Notes: generated from the sequence alone by a model not told the origin. A DNA stretch of 64,000 nt from Pontibacter pamirensis (GCF_010015475.1 NZ_SSNI01000032.1:1-64000); one strand, 5' to 3'; shown: positions 51,697 to 61,187, counted from the first letter of the stretch. Translations and numbers: made by a program.

Positions 51697-52581
51697 CTAC
51701 CTGCTCAGCGAGAATCCTTCCAGTGAGTACAGTATGCCCAGGCCCAGGGATTGGCTGTACTGTATCTCTGTATCCTGGTCGTAATCATAAACCACGTTAC
51801 CCATCAGGTTCACATTTATGTAACGGTTTACTTTGGCATTTAGCACAGCATTAAGGCGATGGTCCACTCTTTTAAAAGAAAACTCACCGTAGTTAAGGTA
51901 GCCCATGTAATTGAGCCTCATGTTTATATTGGTGGCAATGTCGCGCTTAAACGTAGCCTGCACCATGGCCGCCAACCACTCAATGCGTACTTTGTCTCCT
52001 TCCGGTACGCCGTAGCGGTCGTCGGCTACTACTTCGTCATCCACTAGAAAAGTAAAACGCGGTGCAAAGGGGCTCAGGCGTAGGGAGAATGAGGGGGTAG
52101 GTTTATATTCTGCGCCCAGGGCAAATGTCAGGTAACCTGGTGACAGAAAGTTAGACACCAGTATTTCATTTCCGTCAGCATCGGTTACATCATCATAGCC
52201 CGGTGCAAACTGGGAGAGAAAATTGGCAGAAAGAAAAGCGTTCCATTTAGGCGCGAACTTGTAGCCATACTTCGAGTCGAGGTAAATACGGTCAATGCTC
52301 TTGCGCATTTCATCGCCCTTGTTTTTGATAAGGCCGTACTGCAGTTGCGCCTCATTGTCCCAGGTTACCTGGCCCCTGCTATAGTCGGCCCGGGCATCCA
52401 GGTGTGTGTTGAGGGCAATAGAGCTAATGCCTCCTGCTCTCCAGTTATCGCTGAACGCCGCCTGGTTTAAGTTTATGCCCGCTGAGAAGGTTCTTCGCCA
52501 GGTGGTGTCTGCTTCTGTCTGTGCCAGCACTATAGTAGAATTTAACAGCAGTACAAACAGCGTAAGTAAAAGTTTATTCAT
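51697..52581 (-). CDS. DUF3078 exported outer-membrane protein
   Basis: A 294-residue protein with a signal peptide (MNKLLLTLFVLLLNSTIVLA) cut before QTEADTTW. The DUF3078 pattern is visible (WRAGGISSIALNTHLDARADYSRGQVTWDNEAQLQYGLIKNKG then LDSKYGYKF), with alternating strands typical of an outer-membrane beta-barrel. I start it at 52581 because the signal peptide begins there; the open frame to 52737 is a composite with no coding look and contains a long hairpin. It lies 72 nt ahead of the phospholipase-like gene, perhaps one transcript. Confidence 0.85.
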   Translation of the reverse strand: MNKLLLTLFVLLLNSTIVLAQTEADTTWRRTFSAGINLNQAAFSDNWRAGGISSIALNTHLDARADYSRGQVTWDNEAQLQYGLIKNKGDEMRKSIDRIYLDSKYGYKFAPKWNAFLSANFLSQFAPGYDDVTDADGNEILVSNFLSPGYLTFALGAEYKPTPSFSLRLSPFAPRFTFLVDDEVVADDRYGVPEGDKVRIEWLAAMVQATFKRDIATNINMRLNYMGYLNYGEFSFKRVDHRLNAVLNAKVNRYINVNLMGNVVYDYDQDTEIQYSQSLGLGILYSLEGFSLSR

Positions 52582-52966
52582 GATAAAGGTATTCGATGGT
52601 TCGTTTATCAATCTCAGGCAGCCTGAAGAATGCAGAGACAATGATGCTGGCCGTGCACGCTTTGCCGACACCACATTTTGCCCGTGCCAGATAAAACAGC
52701 TTTGCCAGATAACCGGATAGTTAAAAACATGTTTCAACTGTCCGGTTATCTGGCAAAGCTAATGCTATGAAGGCGGTAAAACCAAAACTAAGACCGGGAA
52801 AGACTGTGTGAGGAGCAGAACATGGCCAGGAGGACTGATGCCCGGAGCTCATAAATCGAACTACAGTTGACAAGTCCCGCTCGCTACCTTAACCTTTTTC
52901 CCTGTTTAGTTACGTATACGCAAAACCAACTTTGCATTTTAAGGCATCAATTATAAGCAGCACCTC
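52582..52966. other. Divergent gap between DUF3078 and TreS-like genes
   Basis: No gene is visible. The main feature is the long hairpin at 52698-52760 listed separately; the remaining sequence has no clear box for either promoter, except an imperfect CAACTTTG at about 52928-52935. Confidence 0.5.
52698..52760. repeat. Perfect 20-bp hairpin with nested palindromes
   Basis: Bases 52698-52717 and 52741-52760 are exact reverse complements. Inside, AGTT/AACT extends the stem to about 25 pairs with one G-T, and the loop contains AAACATGTTT, a 10-bp palindrome. GCCAGATAA occurs at 52686 and 52704 and its complement at 52746. No T run follows, so it is not a classic terminator. It could be a regulator binding site or a mobile-element trace. 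Confidence 0.6.
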
Positions 52967-54616
52967 ATGATAGAAGACCTCTGGTATAAAAACGCAATCA
53001 TTTACAGCCTCGACTTGGAAACCTTTATGGATATGAATGGGGACGGTGTAGGTGATTTTGAAGGACTTGCCCGCCGCCTCGATTATCTCCATGCCATGGG
53101 CATAGATACCGTCTGGCTGGCACCGTTTCAACCTACCCCCAACAAAGACAACGGGTATGATATACGCGACTACTACGGCGTAGATCCACGGCATGGCTCC
53201 AGCGGCAACTTTGTAGAGTTTATGCACCAGGCAAAAAAACGCGGCATCAAAGTTATCATCGACCTGGTTGTCAACCACACCTCCGACCAGCACCCCTGGT
53301 TTCAGGATGCCCGGAGCAGCGAAAATGCCAAATACCGAGACTGGTACGTCTGGTCCAAAAAGAAACCGGACGACTGGGATAAGGGTATGGTATTTCCTGG
53401 CGAACAGGAAGCTACCTGGACCTATGACAAAAAAGCCAAGGCTTACTATTTCCACCGCTTTTATGAGTTCCAGCCTGACCTGAACATAGATAACCCCGAG
53501 GTGCGCGCCGAGATTCGCCGGATCATGGGGTATTGGCTGGAATTAGGTGTGGCTGGCTTCAGGGTGGACGCAGTACCTTTCTTGTTGGAAACCCAAATCC
53601 CTGGTAAAACAAAGCGGGAGATTAGATTTGAATACCTGCATGAGTTCCGGAAGTTCCTGCAGTGGCGGCGGGGAGATGCCGTGTTGTTGGGTGAAGCCAA
53701 TGTGGCGCCTGATGAAAGCCAGCAGTACTTTGGCGAGGATGGGGAAGGTATTCACCTGATGTTCAATTTCTACGTCAACCAGTATATGTTTTACGCCCTG
53801 GCCACAGCCGATACGGAGCCGCTGGAGGAGGCGCTGGAGGCTACCCGAAACAAGCTGCACGCTACCCAATGGGCCCAGTTTCTGCGCAACCACGACGAGC
53901 TGGACCTGGGGCGCCTTACAGAGGAGCAGCGTCAAAAAGTGTTTGCACGTTTCGCTCCCGAAAAGCACATGCAGTTATACGACCGTGGAATTCGGCGGCG
54001 ACTTTCCACTATGCTCGGCAACCAAAGGCAATCTGAGTTGGCTTACAGCCTGATGTTTTCCCTGCCCGGAACACCGGTCATCCGCTATGGTGACGAGATA
54101 GGCATGGGAGACAACCTTGAGCTGGAAGAACGGGATGCCGTGCGCACCCCTATGCAATGGTCGGGTAATGGGCAGGCTGGCTTCTCGGAAGCAGCAAAGC
54201 TGGTGCACCCTTTAATAAATGAAGGACCGTATGCCTATAAACATGTAAATGTGGAAACCCAGCGGCGCGAACCAAACTCCCTGCTCAACTGGATGACTTC
54301 CCTGATCCGCCTGCGGCAGGAGTGCATAGAGATAGGCTGGGGGCAGTGGCAGATACTGAACACGGGGCTTGCCCAGGTATTAGGGATGCACTATAGCTGG
54401 CAGGGCAGTTCCTTGATTATCCTCCACAATTTTGACGAGAAGGCCCACGAGGTGACCCTGGATCTAAAGCAGGAGAAGGAAGTCAGGCTTGTAGATCTGA
54501 TGGCCAATGACGAAAGTAGGGCCGATGAAAAAGGCATTCATCATATTACGCTGGACGCGTATGGCTATCGCTGGTTCCGTGCCGGTGATCTAAGTCATTT
54601 GTTTCACAAAGTTTAA
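52967..54616 (+). CDS. GH13 trehalose synthase-like alpha-glucosyltransferase
   Basis: A 549-residue cytoplasmic GH13 enzyme resembling trehalose synthase/maltose glucosyltransferase: NGDGVGDFEGLARRLDYL and KDNGYDIRDYYGVDP at the N-terminus, the catalytic triad Asp201 (GFRVDAVPF), Glu243 (LLGEANV) and Asp310 (LRNHDELDL), and the Ca2+-region TSDQHPWFQDAR. The C-terminal beta domain follows. Maltose-to-trehalose isomerisation is the likely reaction, but related oligo-1,6-glucosidases cannot be excluded. It stands alone and is distinct from the shorter GH13 gene at 29049. Confidence 0.88.
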   Translation: MIEDLWYKNAIIYSLDLETFMDMNGDGVGDFEGLARRLDYLHAMGIDTVWLAPFQPTPNKDNGYDIRDYYGVDPRHGSSGNFVEFMHQAKKRGIKVIIDLVVNHTSDQHPWFQDARSSENAKYRDWYVWSKKKPDDWDKGMVFPGEQEATWTYDKKAKAYYFHRFYEFQPDLNIDNPEVRAEIRRIMGYWLELGVAGFRVDAVPFLLETQIPGKTKREIRFEYLHEFRKFLQWRRGDAVLLGEANVAPDESQQYFGEDGEGIHLMFNFYVNQYMFYALATADTEPLEEALEATRNKLHATQWAQFLRNHDELDLGRLTEEQRQKVFARFAPEKHMQLYDRGIRRRLSTMLGNQRQSELAYSLMFSLPGTPVIRYGDEIGMGDNLELEERDAVRTPMQWSGNGQAGFSEAAKLVHPLINEGPYAYKHVNVETQRREPNSLLNWMTSLIRLRQECIEIGWGQWQILNTGLAQVLGMHYSWQGSSLIILHNFDEKAHEVTLDLKQEKEVRLVDLMANDESRADEKGIHHITLDAYGYRWFRAGDLSHLFHKV

Positions 54617-54855
54617 ATGATGACAGAAGACGGTATTTATGAACGCTGCTTTGGTGTATTACAAGCAAAGCAACAGGGGAATTTGTATAGAAAGTATTTC
54701 TACTGAAAGGCAGAAAATAGTCGCCAATTTTCTTAATACTATTTTTAATATATAGTATATTCGGCAGTCTGGTCCCGTTCATCTATTGCTATAGGTATAT
54801 GATGCGTTACTGATGACGCAAAAGTAGCCTTCAACAATATAATCATATAAGACCA
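54617..54855. other. AT-rich intergenic gap
   Basis: No gene is seen. An AATATATAGTATATT near-palindrome lies about 54748-54762; the rest is AT-rich without a clear promoter box. Confidence 0.45.
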
Positions 54856-56115
54856 GTGAAACAGAAATTTTGGATTACCCTTTTTAGCTCTCTTCTATTC
54901 TTTGGCTGTGAAAAAGACAAGGATGGAGGAGAGCCTAGTTTATTGCCTGTTTCTCAACTAAGTATCAGCTTAGAACCAGCTAATTACAGTATAGATACAG
55001 CCGAGTTGATTCTCTCTGAACATAGTGGGAAAATCCTGTTAGACACTTTGCTGTCAACACGTCAGCAGCATACCCTCGAAGTCAGAACTTTAGAGACAGA
55101 ATTCGTTGTAACGACTGTTTTTCACGCAAAGGACTATGATAAAATAATTGTAGATTCCTATGTACAGGCAAATCCAAATAACTGGCAGATAACCCCCAGC
55201 GACAGTTACCAATATCTTCCTTACAATAACGATCCAGCTTTTGGAGAAGGTTTTGAAGCCGCTACGGTTAAGTACTTGAACGTTCCGCCTATTCCAGGTG
55301 ATGATTTTCATTTTTCAAACACCTACGCGCTGCGCTCAGGTTATACTTACAATCCTTCCGAAGGCTCACTAGAAATAGAGTATACCAAGCGCAACTCTAC
55401 TAATCACACCTATTTTGTTGTGCCAGAAAGCAATTTGTACAAGATTTCTGCAGAAGTTCAGAAGAATGCTACCATAGATCTGACGCAGATGAAAGAGGCT
55501 ACGAAAGCTACCTATAGAACTTCTCAGGATCTTCAGGAGAAATCAACCCTCTTGTTCGGATATCCTGTGGCAAACAATTACAATAATTACCTGTGGCTAT
55601 ATTATACTAACTTCATAAGATTCCAGTCGGGCTACGACATCATTTATCCTAAGAGTGATATCTATGCGTATAAATTCATCTCAACTTGGTCTGATGCATC
55701 ATCTAATGCTTATCAGTATTATAGCTTCGCTGATTCAGTGCCGACGCATCTTTCTTTTATTGATGAATCTTATATCAAGTTAAATAGTAAGTCATTCGAG
55801 AGTCTGAGTGTGCAGTTTGACAAAGATTTGCCTACCTATTATGCTTCTACCTGGACAGATAGTGGCAATGAAATCTTCTGGACGATTTTCTCTCCAACTA
55901 CTAAAACCGCGTTCAATCCAAAGCAGTTTATCAACTCTTTGAATGCGTCCCTCTTGAAAGACAGGAGCCTGTCAAATCTGAAATTAGCTAAAGTAACTAT
56001 TGAAAAAGCTGATGATCTTTCTTACCAGGCGTTCTTTAATAGTGTATTCAATCTGAACGTCAACAAAGAAAACAAAATAGGACTGGCAAGGAGGTTCACC
56101 AAGAATGTGAACTAA
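54856..56115 (+). CDS. Hypothetical lipoprotein
   Basis: A 419-residue exported protein that I do not recognise. It starts at GTG 54856, and a signal peptide ends in LFFGCEKD, so Cys18 is the likely lipidation site. The mature part is rich in aromatic and Asn/Ser residues with beta-strand patterns (TYNPSEGSLEIEYTKRN, KFISTWSDASSNAYQYY), as in surface-exposed Bacteroidota lipoproteins. It has A/T-rich codon use relative to neighbouring core genes and ends at the long hairpin (56149). Confidence 0.65.
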   Translation: MKQKFWITLFSSLLFFGCEKDKDGGEPSLLPVSQLSISLEPANYSIDTAELILSEHSGKILLDTLLSTRQQHTLEVRTLETEFVVTTVFHAKDYDKIIVDSYVQANPNNWQITPSDSYQYLPYNNDPAFGEGFEAATVKYLNVPPIPGDDFHFSNTYALRSGYTYNPSEGSLEIEYTKRNSTNHTYFVVPESNLYKISAEVQKNATIDLTQMKEATKATYRTSQDLQEKSTLLFGYPVANNYNNYLWLYYTNFIRFQSGYDIIYPKSDIYAYKFISTWSDASSNAYQYYSFADSVPTHLSFIDESYIKLNSKSFESLSVQFDKDLPTYYASTWTDSGNEIFWTIFSPTTKTAFNPKQFINSLNASLLKDRSLSNLKLAKVTIEKADDLSYQAFFNSVFNLNVNKENKIGLARRFTKNVN

Positions 56116-56148
56116 ATAAACTACTTCCAGAGGTGCTTTCGTAGCTCA

Positions 56149-56205
56149 TATAAATAGTTAAGCCGCCTGCTACAGTTTTTGTGGCAGGCGGCTTAACTAT
56201 TTATA
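56149..56205. terminator. Bidirectional terminator between lipoprotein and def
   Basis: A 22-bp perfect stem (TATAAATAGTTAAGCCG... paired with 56184-56205) has a 13-nt loop that starts with TACAGTTTTT. The convergent genes on each side make it probably bidirectional. Confidence 0.85.
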
Positions 56206-56217
56206 TAGTATCGTGGT

Positions 56218-56787
56218 CTACCTTCTCTTCGAAAGAGCCGGAAACTTCATTTTATAATCAGCGTCCACGTCTCCCTTTGATATTTTAGCCAGCCTGTTTT
56301 TGATAAGGCGCTTCTTCAGGCCGTTCAGGTGGTCCGTGAACAGGATGCCTTCAATGTGGTCGTACTCGTGTTGAATAACACGGGCATTCATACCATCATA
56401 GCTGTCTTCATGCTCATTCCACTCTTCGTCAAAGTAGCGTATCACAATGCGCTCCGGGCGATACACAACCTCCCGCACACCTGGTATGCTCAGGCAGCCC
56501 TCCTCAAAACCCCATTCCTCCCCGTCTTCCTCTACAATCTCCGGGTTGATGAATGCTTTCTTCACACCTTTTCCTTTGTCCTTTTCATCCATCATTGGCT
56601 CAGAGTCAATCACGAACAGCCGGATGCTCTTGCTAATTTGTGGCGCGGCCAGGCCTACGCCGTGGGCAAAATACATCGTTGAATACATATCCTCGATCAA
56701 CTCCTTCAGGTCCGGGTAATCTCTAGGGATATCTTCTGCTTCATCTTTTAAAATTGGATCGCCGTAAGCGGTAATCGGGTAAATCAT
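56218..56787 (-). CDS. def: Peptide deformylase
   Basis: Metal-dependent enzyme removing the formyl group from nascent N-terminal fMet. It is 189 residues with all three motifs: GVGLAAPQI (about 43), EGCLSIPG (about 101) and QHEYDHIEG (about 140) carrying the Cys/His/His metal ligands and catalytic Glu. It starts at 56787, overlapping the end of ruvX by four bases (ATGA), so the two are translationally coupled. Confidence 0.97.
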   Translation of the reverse strand: MIYPITAYGDPILKDEAEDIPRDYPDLKELIEDMYSTMYFAHGVGLAAPQISKSIRLFVIDSEPMMDEKDKGKGVKKAFINPEIVEEDGEEWGFEEGCLSIPGVREVVYRPERIVIRYFDEEWNEHEDSYDGMNARVIQHEYDHIEGILFTDHLNGLKKRLIKNRLAKISKGDVDADYKMKFPALSKRR

Positions 56788-57200
56788 ATAGTTCTGCTTT
56801 CTAAATACGATTGTAAAATAATGGCGGCACTCACACGGTCTACCGTGCCTTTGTCCTGGCGGTCTTTCTTTTTCAGGCCGCCGGCCAGCATGGCCGCCTG
56901 TGCCATTTTAGACGTGAAACGCTCATCCGCGGTATGCACCGGTATGGCAGGAAGCTCCTTCTGCAGCTTCCGCACAAAGCCTACCACGTGCTGAGTCGCC
57001 TCTGTGTCTTCGCCGGAGAGGCGGCGCGGCATTCCCACCACAATGGCCTCCACCGGCTCACGCTGTACATACGCCTTCAGGAAGGATAACACATCTTTGG
57101 CATGAACGGTTTCTAAAGGGCTGGCGATTATCTGCAGCGTGTCGGTTACTGCTATTCCCACGCGCTTTGTCCCGTAATCAATTGCCATTATCCTGCCCAT
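56784..57200 (-). CDS. ruvX: Putative pre-16S rRNA nuclease / Holliday junction resolvase-like RuvX
   Basis: A 138-residue RNase H-fold protein of the YqgF/RuvX family, involved in 16S rRNA 5'-end maturation and possibly Holliday junctions. MAIDYGTKRVGIAVTD at the start holds the first catalytic Asp; VVGMPRRLSGEDTEAT and HTADERFTSKMA hold further motif residues, with the AAIILQSYLE end. I start at ATG 57200 (or 57188) because a TACCTTTG -7 box lies at 57219-57226; the frame is open to 57275. It is followed by def with an ATGA overlap. Confidence 0.93.
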   Translation of the reverse strand: MGRIMAIDYGTKRVGIAVTDTLQIIASPLETVHAKDVLSFLKAYVQREPVEAIVVGMPRRLSGEDTEATQHVVGFVRKLQKELPAIPVHTADERFTSKMAQAAMLAGGLKKKDRQDKGTVDRVSAAIILQSYLESRTI

Positions 57201-57218
57201 TTGTCTGTTCTTAAGCCA

Positions 57219-57226
57219 CAAAGGTA
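57219..57226 (-). promoter_or_regulatory. -7 box of ruvX-def
   Basis: On the minus strand TACCTTTG (57226 to 57219) matches TAnnTTTG. It leaves a leader of about 12 nt if translation starts at 57200, which argues against the upstream start codon at 57275. Confidence 0.6.
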
Positions 57227-57641
57227 AGGAATTATCTTGTTTCTTATAAGCCAGGAAGTGGCTGCTCCTACACATTCCGTTACATCTGCCGATGTTCTGT
57301 AGTATCTGCCTGCAGTGGCTGGCAGAGCTAAACTTTTATCTGTTGTTCTGAGGCTCTATATCGGTTACGTCGATGAAATGAAGCGGTACATCTAAAAAGT
57401 GGGGCTTAATAGTATGAAGGAGATGCAGTATAAATTAAATTATTTTAAATTAGATGGTGTTATAGATACAGAGGGGGCGTAATATAGCCGGTATACTTTG
57501 CAACCTTCACAACGTGTGCTTGTATAGCTAAACAACCCCTCTGTATAATTTTATTAACTTGTGGCACCTCTTTTGACAGCAGCACTGGTTGCTGTGGTAC
57601 ATTTGGGCAGACAGGTATATTGACCTCTAATTTGTAAGAAT
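57227..57641. other. Intergenic gap between ruvX and ctp
   Basis: AT-rich, with no recognised gene. It contains the ctp promoter near its right end, listed separately. Nothing else of note. Confidence 0.5.
57571..57605 (+). promoter_or_regulatory. Probable ctp promoter
   Basis: TTTTG at 57571-57575 and TACATTTG at 57598-57605 are 22 nt apart and match the Bacteroidota -33/-7 pattern. The start codon is 37 nt further on. Confidence 0.65.
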
Positions 57642-59303
57642 ATGGATAACATGGAGCACGGGGAAGAAAAGAGAAACGTCCGGAATTCTCCATTTCAGAT
57701 AAAGCTGCCGCTGTTTATTGCGATGGCGCTGGTTGTGGGAGTGCTGATAGGGGCTACCACCTTTTCGCCTTCCAGCAATAATCCACAGGGCACTGCTAAA
57801 AGCTACCTGAAGTTCCGGGATATCCTGAGCTATATAGACCGCGATTATGTGGACACCGTGGACATAGAAGAGCTCTCGGATTTTGCTATCACCAAAATGC
57901 TGGAGAAACTGGACCCGCATACGGCTTATATTCCGGCGGATGAAATTGCCATGGCCCGCTCTTACCTGGAAGGAGACTTTGAAGGCATCGGGGTGGAGTT
58001 CAACATCATTAAGGATACCATCTACGTCATCACGCCGCTCAGCGGAGGCCCGTCGGAGGCAGCAGGCATACAGCCCGGAGATAAGATAATTGAAGTAGAC
58101 GGAGATAAAGTGGCCGGTATCGGCATTAACAACGAGGGCGTTTTTCAGCGGCTGCGTGGGCCGAAAGGTTCTAAAGTAGATCTTACTATTAAACGAGTGG
58201 GCACCAAAAAGCCGCTCACTTTCTCCATACAGCGCAGTAAAATACCAACACACTCAGTGGACGTAGGGTATATGGTGGACGATAGAACAGGCTATATCAA
58301 AGTGAGCCGGTTCTCGGCTAACACTTACGAGGAGTTTAAGCAGGCGCTCACAGAGCTGAAGCGCAAAGGGCTGCAGCGGCTTATTCTGGACCTGCGCGGT
58401 AATCCCGGCGGCTATATGGACCATGCTATCCGGATGGCAGATGAGTTTATTTCAGGCGAGAAAATGATTGTATATACCGATGGCAAAGGCAATAAGTACG
58501 ATTCCAAGACGTATGCCCGCACCAAAGGAGACTTCGAGAGCGGACCGCTCATCGTGCTGCTGGACGAAGGCAGTGCCTCTGCCGCCGAGATTGTGGCCGG
58601 TGCGCTGCAGGATAACGACCGGGCATTGATTGTGGGCCGCCGTTCGTTTGGTAAAGGGTTGGTGCAGATGCCAATTCCGCTGAACGATGGTTCTGAGCTG
58701 CGCCTCACGATATCCCGTTATTTTACGCCAAGTGGCCGCTCTATCCAAAAGCCTTACACAGCCGGAGCCGAAGAGTACGAGATGGATATCATGCACCGCT
58801 TCGAGAACGGCGAATACTTCCACCCGGACAGCAGCCTGTTTGTGGACTCTCTGAAGTACCAGACGCTGCGTGGGCGTGATGTGTATGGTGGGGGCGGTAT
58901 TATGCCGGATGTGTTTGTAGCCCGCGACACCATGGAGCTTTCACCTTACCTGAGTGAGTTGTATAACAAGAACATCATTCGGGAATACACCCTTGAATAC
59001 TACCGCGATCACCGCAGGGAACTGGACAAGATGCCGTTTGAGAAATTTTACAGGAACTTCCAGGTAACAGATAAGATGCTGCAGGAGGTGGTAAATATGG
59101 CGAATGCGGCAAACGTGGATTACAAGGAGGAAGAATATAAACGGTCTAAAAATTTGCTACGTAATAATATAAAAGCGTTTATAGCACGCAGTATTTATGG
59201 CAATACAGGATTCTATCCGGTGCTGCACGAGTCGGATGAGGAATTCCAGCAGGCCCTGAAGCACTTTAACCAGGCCATGAGCCTGGCGAAGGGCGGAGCG
59301 TAA
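57642..59303 (+). CDS. C-terminal processing peptidase, S41 family
   Basis: A 553-residue membrane-anchored serine protease of the CtpA/Prc type. A hydrophobic N-terminal anchor (LPLFIAMALVVGVLIGATTF, about residues 24-43) precedes a PDZ domain (about 100-190, with GGPSEAAGIQPGDKIIEVDG) and the S41 catalytic domain with DEGSASAAEIVAGAL (Ser about 311) and RRSFGKGLVQ (Lys). It cleaves C-terminal tails of periplasmic or secreted proteins. The last 150 residues form a long helical tail. It is monocistronic from a clear promoter. Confidence 0.93.
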   Translation: MDNMEHGEEKRNVRNSPFQIKLPLFIAMALVVGVLIGATTFSPSSNNPQGTAKSYLKFRDILSYIDRDYVDTVDIEELSDFAITKMLEKLDPHTAYIPADEIAMARSYLEGDFEGIGVEFNIIKDTIYVITPLSGGPSEAAGIQPGDKIIEVDGDKVAGIGINNEGVFQRLRGPKGSKVDLTIKRVGTKKPLTFSIQRSKIPTHSVDVGYMVDDRTGYIKVSRFSANTYEEFKQALTELKRKGLQRLILDLRGNPGGYMDHAIRMADEFISGEKMIVYTDGKGNKYDSKTYARTKGDFESGPLIVLLDEGSASAAEIVAGALQDNDRALIVGRRSFGKGLVQMPIPLNDGSELRLTISRYFTPSGRSIQKPYTAGAEEYEMDIMHRFENGEYFHPDSSLFVDSLKYQTLRGRDVYGGGGIMPDVFVARDTMELSPYLSELYNKNIIREYTLEYYRDHRRELDKMPFEKFYRNFQVTDKMLQEVVNMANAANVDYKEEEYKRSKNLLRNNIKAFIARSIYGNTGFYPVLHESDEEFQQALKHFNQAMSLAKGGA

Positions 59304-59362
59304 ACGTAACACTGTATAGCAGCGCGTATACTGTGTCTGAACCATAAACATAACACCATCGC

Positions 59363-60535
59363 ATGGCTTATTACTATCGGTTAGGAGAGATTCCTCATAA
59401 AAGACACACCCAGTTCCGGCAGCCGGATGGCAGCCTTTATGCAGAGCAGTTGGTCGGCACGCTTGGTTTCAGTGGTGTTTCCTCGTTGCTGTATCACATA
59501 CACCCGCCCACACAAATCAGCCGTATCGGAGAGGCCAGACCCTACGCTCCTAAAAGGGCAGAAGGTATAAAACTGGCACCGCACCACCTACGCACTTTAA
59601 ACGTGGAAACAACAGGTCATGACTACCTCAGCGCCCGCAAAACCATGCTTTTCAACAGCGATGTGGCCATCAGTATCTGTAATCCATCGGAATCTGAAAT
59701 GGATTATTACTACAAGAATGCGCAGGCAGATGAGGTGATATTTGTGCACGAAGGAACCGGCGACCTGCTCACGCAAATGGGGCGCATCCCGTTTCAACCC
59801 GGCGATTATCTTGTGGTTCCGCGTACCGTTATCCATAAATTCAGGTTCGATGCGGGGCAGGTGCGCTTGCTGGTCATAGAGTCTTTCAGCCCGGTGGAGA
59901 CGCCGCGCCGCTACCGCAACCATTTCGGGCAATTGCTGGAGCACTCGCCGTTCTGCGAGCGCGATATACGGCCGCCTGTGGAACTCATCACTGAATCAGA
60001 GCACGGTGAAAGGCTCGTGCAGATAAAGAAGGAGGGGGAACTGCACCAGTACTACTATGACTTCAGCCCTTTTGATGCCGTTGGCTGGGATGGATACTTC
60101 TACCCCTATGCGTTCTCTATCTATGATTTTGAACCGATCACGGGCCGCATTCATCAGCCACCGCCGGTGCACCAGACCTTTGAAGCGCACAACTTTGTTA
60201 TCTGCTCCTTTGTGCCGCGCCTCTTCGACTACCACCCGCTATCTATTCCGGCCCCATACAACCACTCCAACGTGGATTCTGATGAGGTGCTCTATTATGT
60301 GGAAGGCGACTTTATGAGCCGCAAAGGAGTGGATAGGGCTTCGTTTACAGTGCATCCGGGCGGTATTCCGCACGGACCGCACCCGGGCACAGTAGAGGCA
60401 AGCATTGGCAAGAAAGAGACAAAAGAGTATGCCGTGATGGTGGATACGTTCAAGCCGTTGCATCTGACAGAGGAGGCGGTGCAGTACATGGACGAAAATT
60501 ACCCGATGAGTTGGAACGAGCACGGCAAGGGATAA
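59363..60535 (+). CDS. Homogentisate 1,2-dioxygenase-family protein
   Basis: A 390-residue cupin-fold protein of the homogentisate dioxygenase family, which opens the homogentisate ring in tyrosine degradation. The beginning (YYYRLGEIPHKRHTQFRQPDGSLYAEQLVG) and the iron-ligand cluster SFTVHPGGIPHGPHPGT in the C-terminal third match the family. It is shorter than the 430-445-residue human/Pseudomonas enzymes, as is usual for the Bacteroidota-type sequence. No maleylacetoacetate isomerase or 4-hydroxyphenylpyruvate dioxygenase gene is adjacent, so the substrate is inferred. Confidence 0.87.
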   Translation: MAYYYRLGEIPHKRHTQFRQPDGSLYAEQLVGTLGFSGVSSLLYHIHPPTQISRIGEARPYAPKRAEGIKLAPHHLRTLNVETTGHDYLSARKTMLFNSDVAISICNPSESEMDYYYKNAQADEVIFVHEGTGDLLTQMGRIPFQPGDYLVVPRTVIHKFRFDAGQVRLLVIESFSPVETPRRYRNHFGQLLEHSPFCERDIRPPVELITESEHGERLVQIKKEGELHQYYYDFSPFDAVGWDGYFYPYAFSIYDFEPITGRIHQPPPVHQTFEAHNFVICSFVPRLFDYHPLSIPAPYNHSNVDSDEVLYYVEGDFMSRKGVDRASFTVHPGGIPHGPHPGTVEASIGKKETKEYAVMVDTFKPLHLTEEAVQYMDENYPMSWNEHGKG

Positions 60536-60579
60536 GTATATATTAGAGAAATGTAATGTAAAATGCTCTGGCATTTGTA

Positions 60580-60628
60580 AATTAGCGGCAGGGATGTTCG
60601 GTTAAAGCCGTTCTCCCTGCCGCTAATT
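60580..60628 (+). terminator. Terminator after the homogentisate dioxygenase gene
   Basis: AATTAGCGGCAGGGA pairs perfectly over 15 bp with TCCCTGCCGCTAATT around a 19-nt loop, followed by GCATTTTAA. Confidence 0.8.
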
Positions 60629-60658
60629 GCATTTTAACTTACATCTCACCCTTATTTT

Positions 60659-61186
60659 ATGAAAAAAATCTCTTTAGCAGTAGTCGTTTTATTCTCTCTT
60701 TTTGCCGTAGCCTGTGAAAAAGTAGATGATATGCTTACCTTCTACATAGAGGAGGAAGAGACTTTCACCATCGAGTCTTACTTTCCGGTTGGAGCGCTGG
60801 TGCCACTTACGCCCATCACAGTTACCACTAACTCAGAAGAAACGTTTAAGAACAACAAGACCCGCGCAGAACTGGTAAAAGACGTAACATTAAACAGTTT
60901 GAACCTGACCATTACCGATCCGCAGGAAGAGAATTTCAACTTCCTGAAGAAAATTGAAATCTATATCTCAAGCGAGGATAAAGCCGAGGTGATGATCGCG
61001 TACTTGGACGAGGTGCCGGCAAACGCAACTACGCTAAATTTGAAGTCAACTAATGCTGCGCTCGATGAGTTTATAAAAAGAGATACGTATAACATCCGCA
61101 CAAAAGCGGCGCTGGCCAAACCTGTCTCCCGTAATATAACCATTAAGGCTGACATGCGGTTTAAAGTGACAGCAGACCCCATATAA
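60659..61186 (+). CDS. Hypothetical lipoprotein
   Basis: A 175-residue lipoprotein precursor with a lipobox-like AVACEKV (Cys19). The mature part is mixed beta with a low-complexity acidic segment (YIEEEETFTIES) and no family I can name. It ends one base before the next start codon (groES-like gene at 61188), so the two are probably cotranscribed. Confidence 0.65.
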   Translation: MKKISLAVVVLFSLFAVACEKVDDMLTFYIEEEETFTIESYFPVGALVPLTPITVTTNSEETFKNNKTRAELVKDVTLNSLNLTITDPQEENFNFLKKIEIYISSEDKAEVMIAYLDEVPANATTLNLKSTNAALDEFIKRDTYNIRTKAALAKPVSRNITIKADMRFKVTADPI

Positions 61187-61187
61187 A

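Noticed and set aside
52582-52737. Upstream extension of the DUF3078 frame
   Set aside because: It crosses the long hairpin and lacks a signal peptide; the start at 52581 is better.
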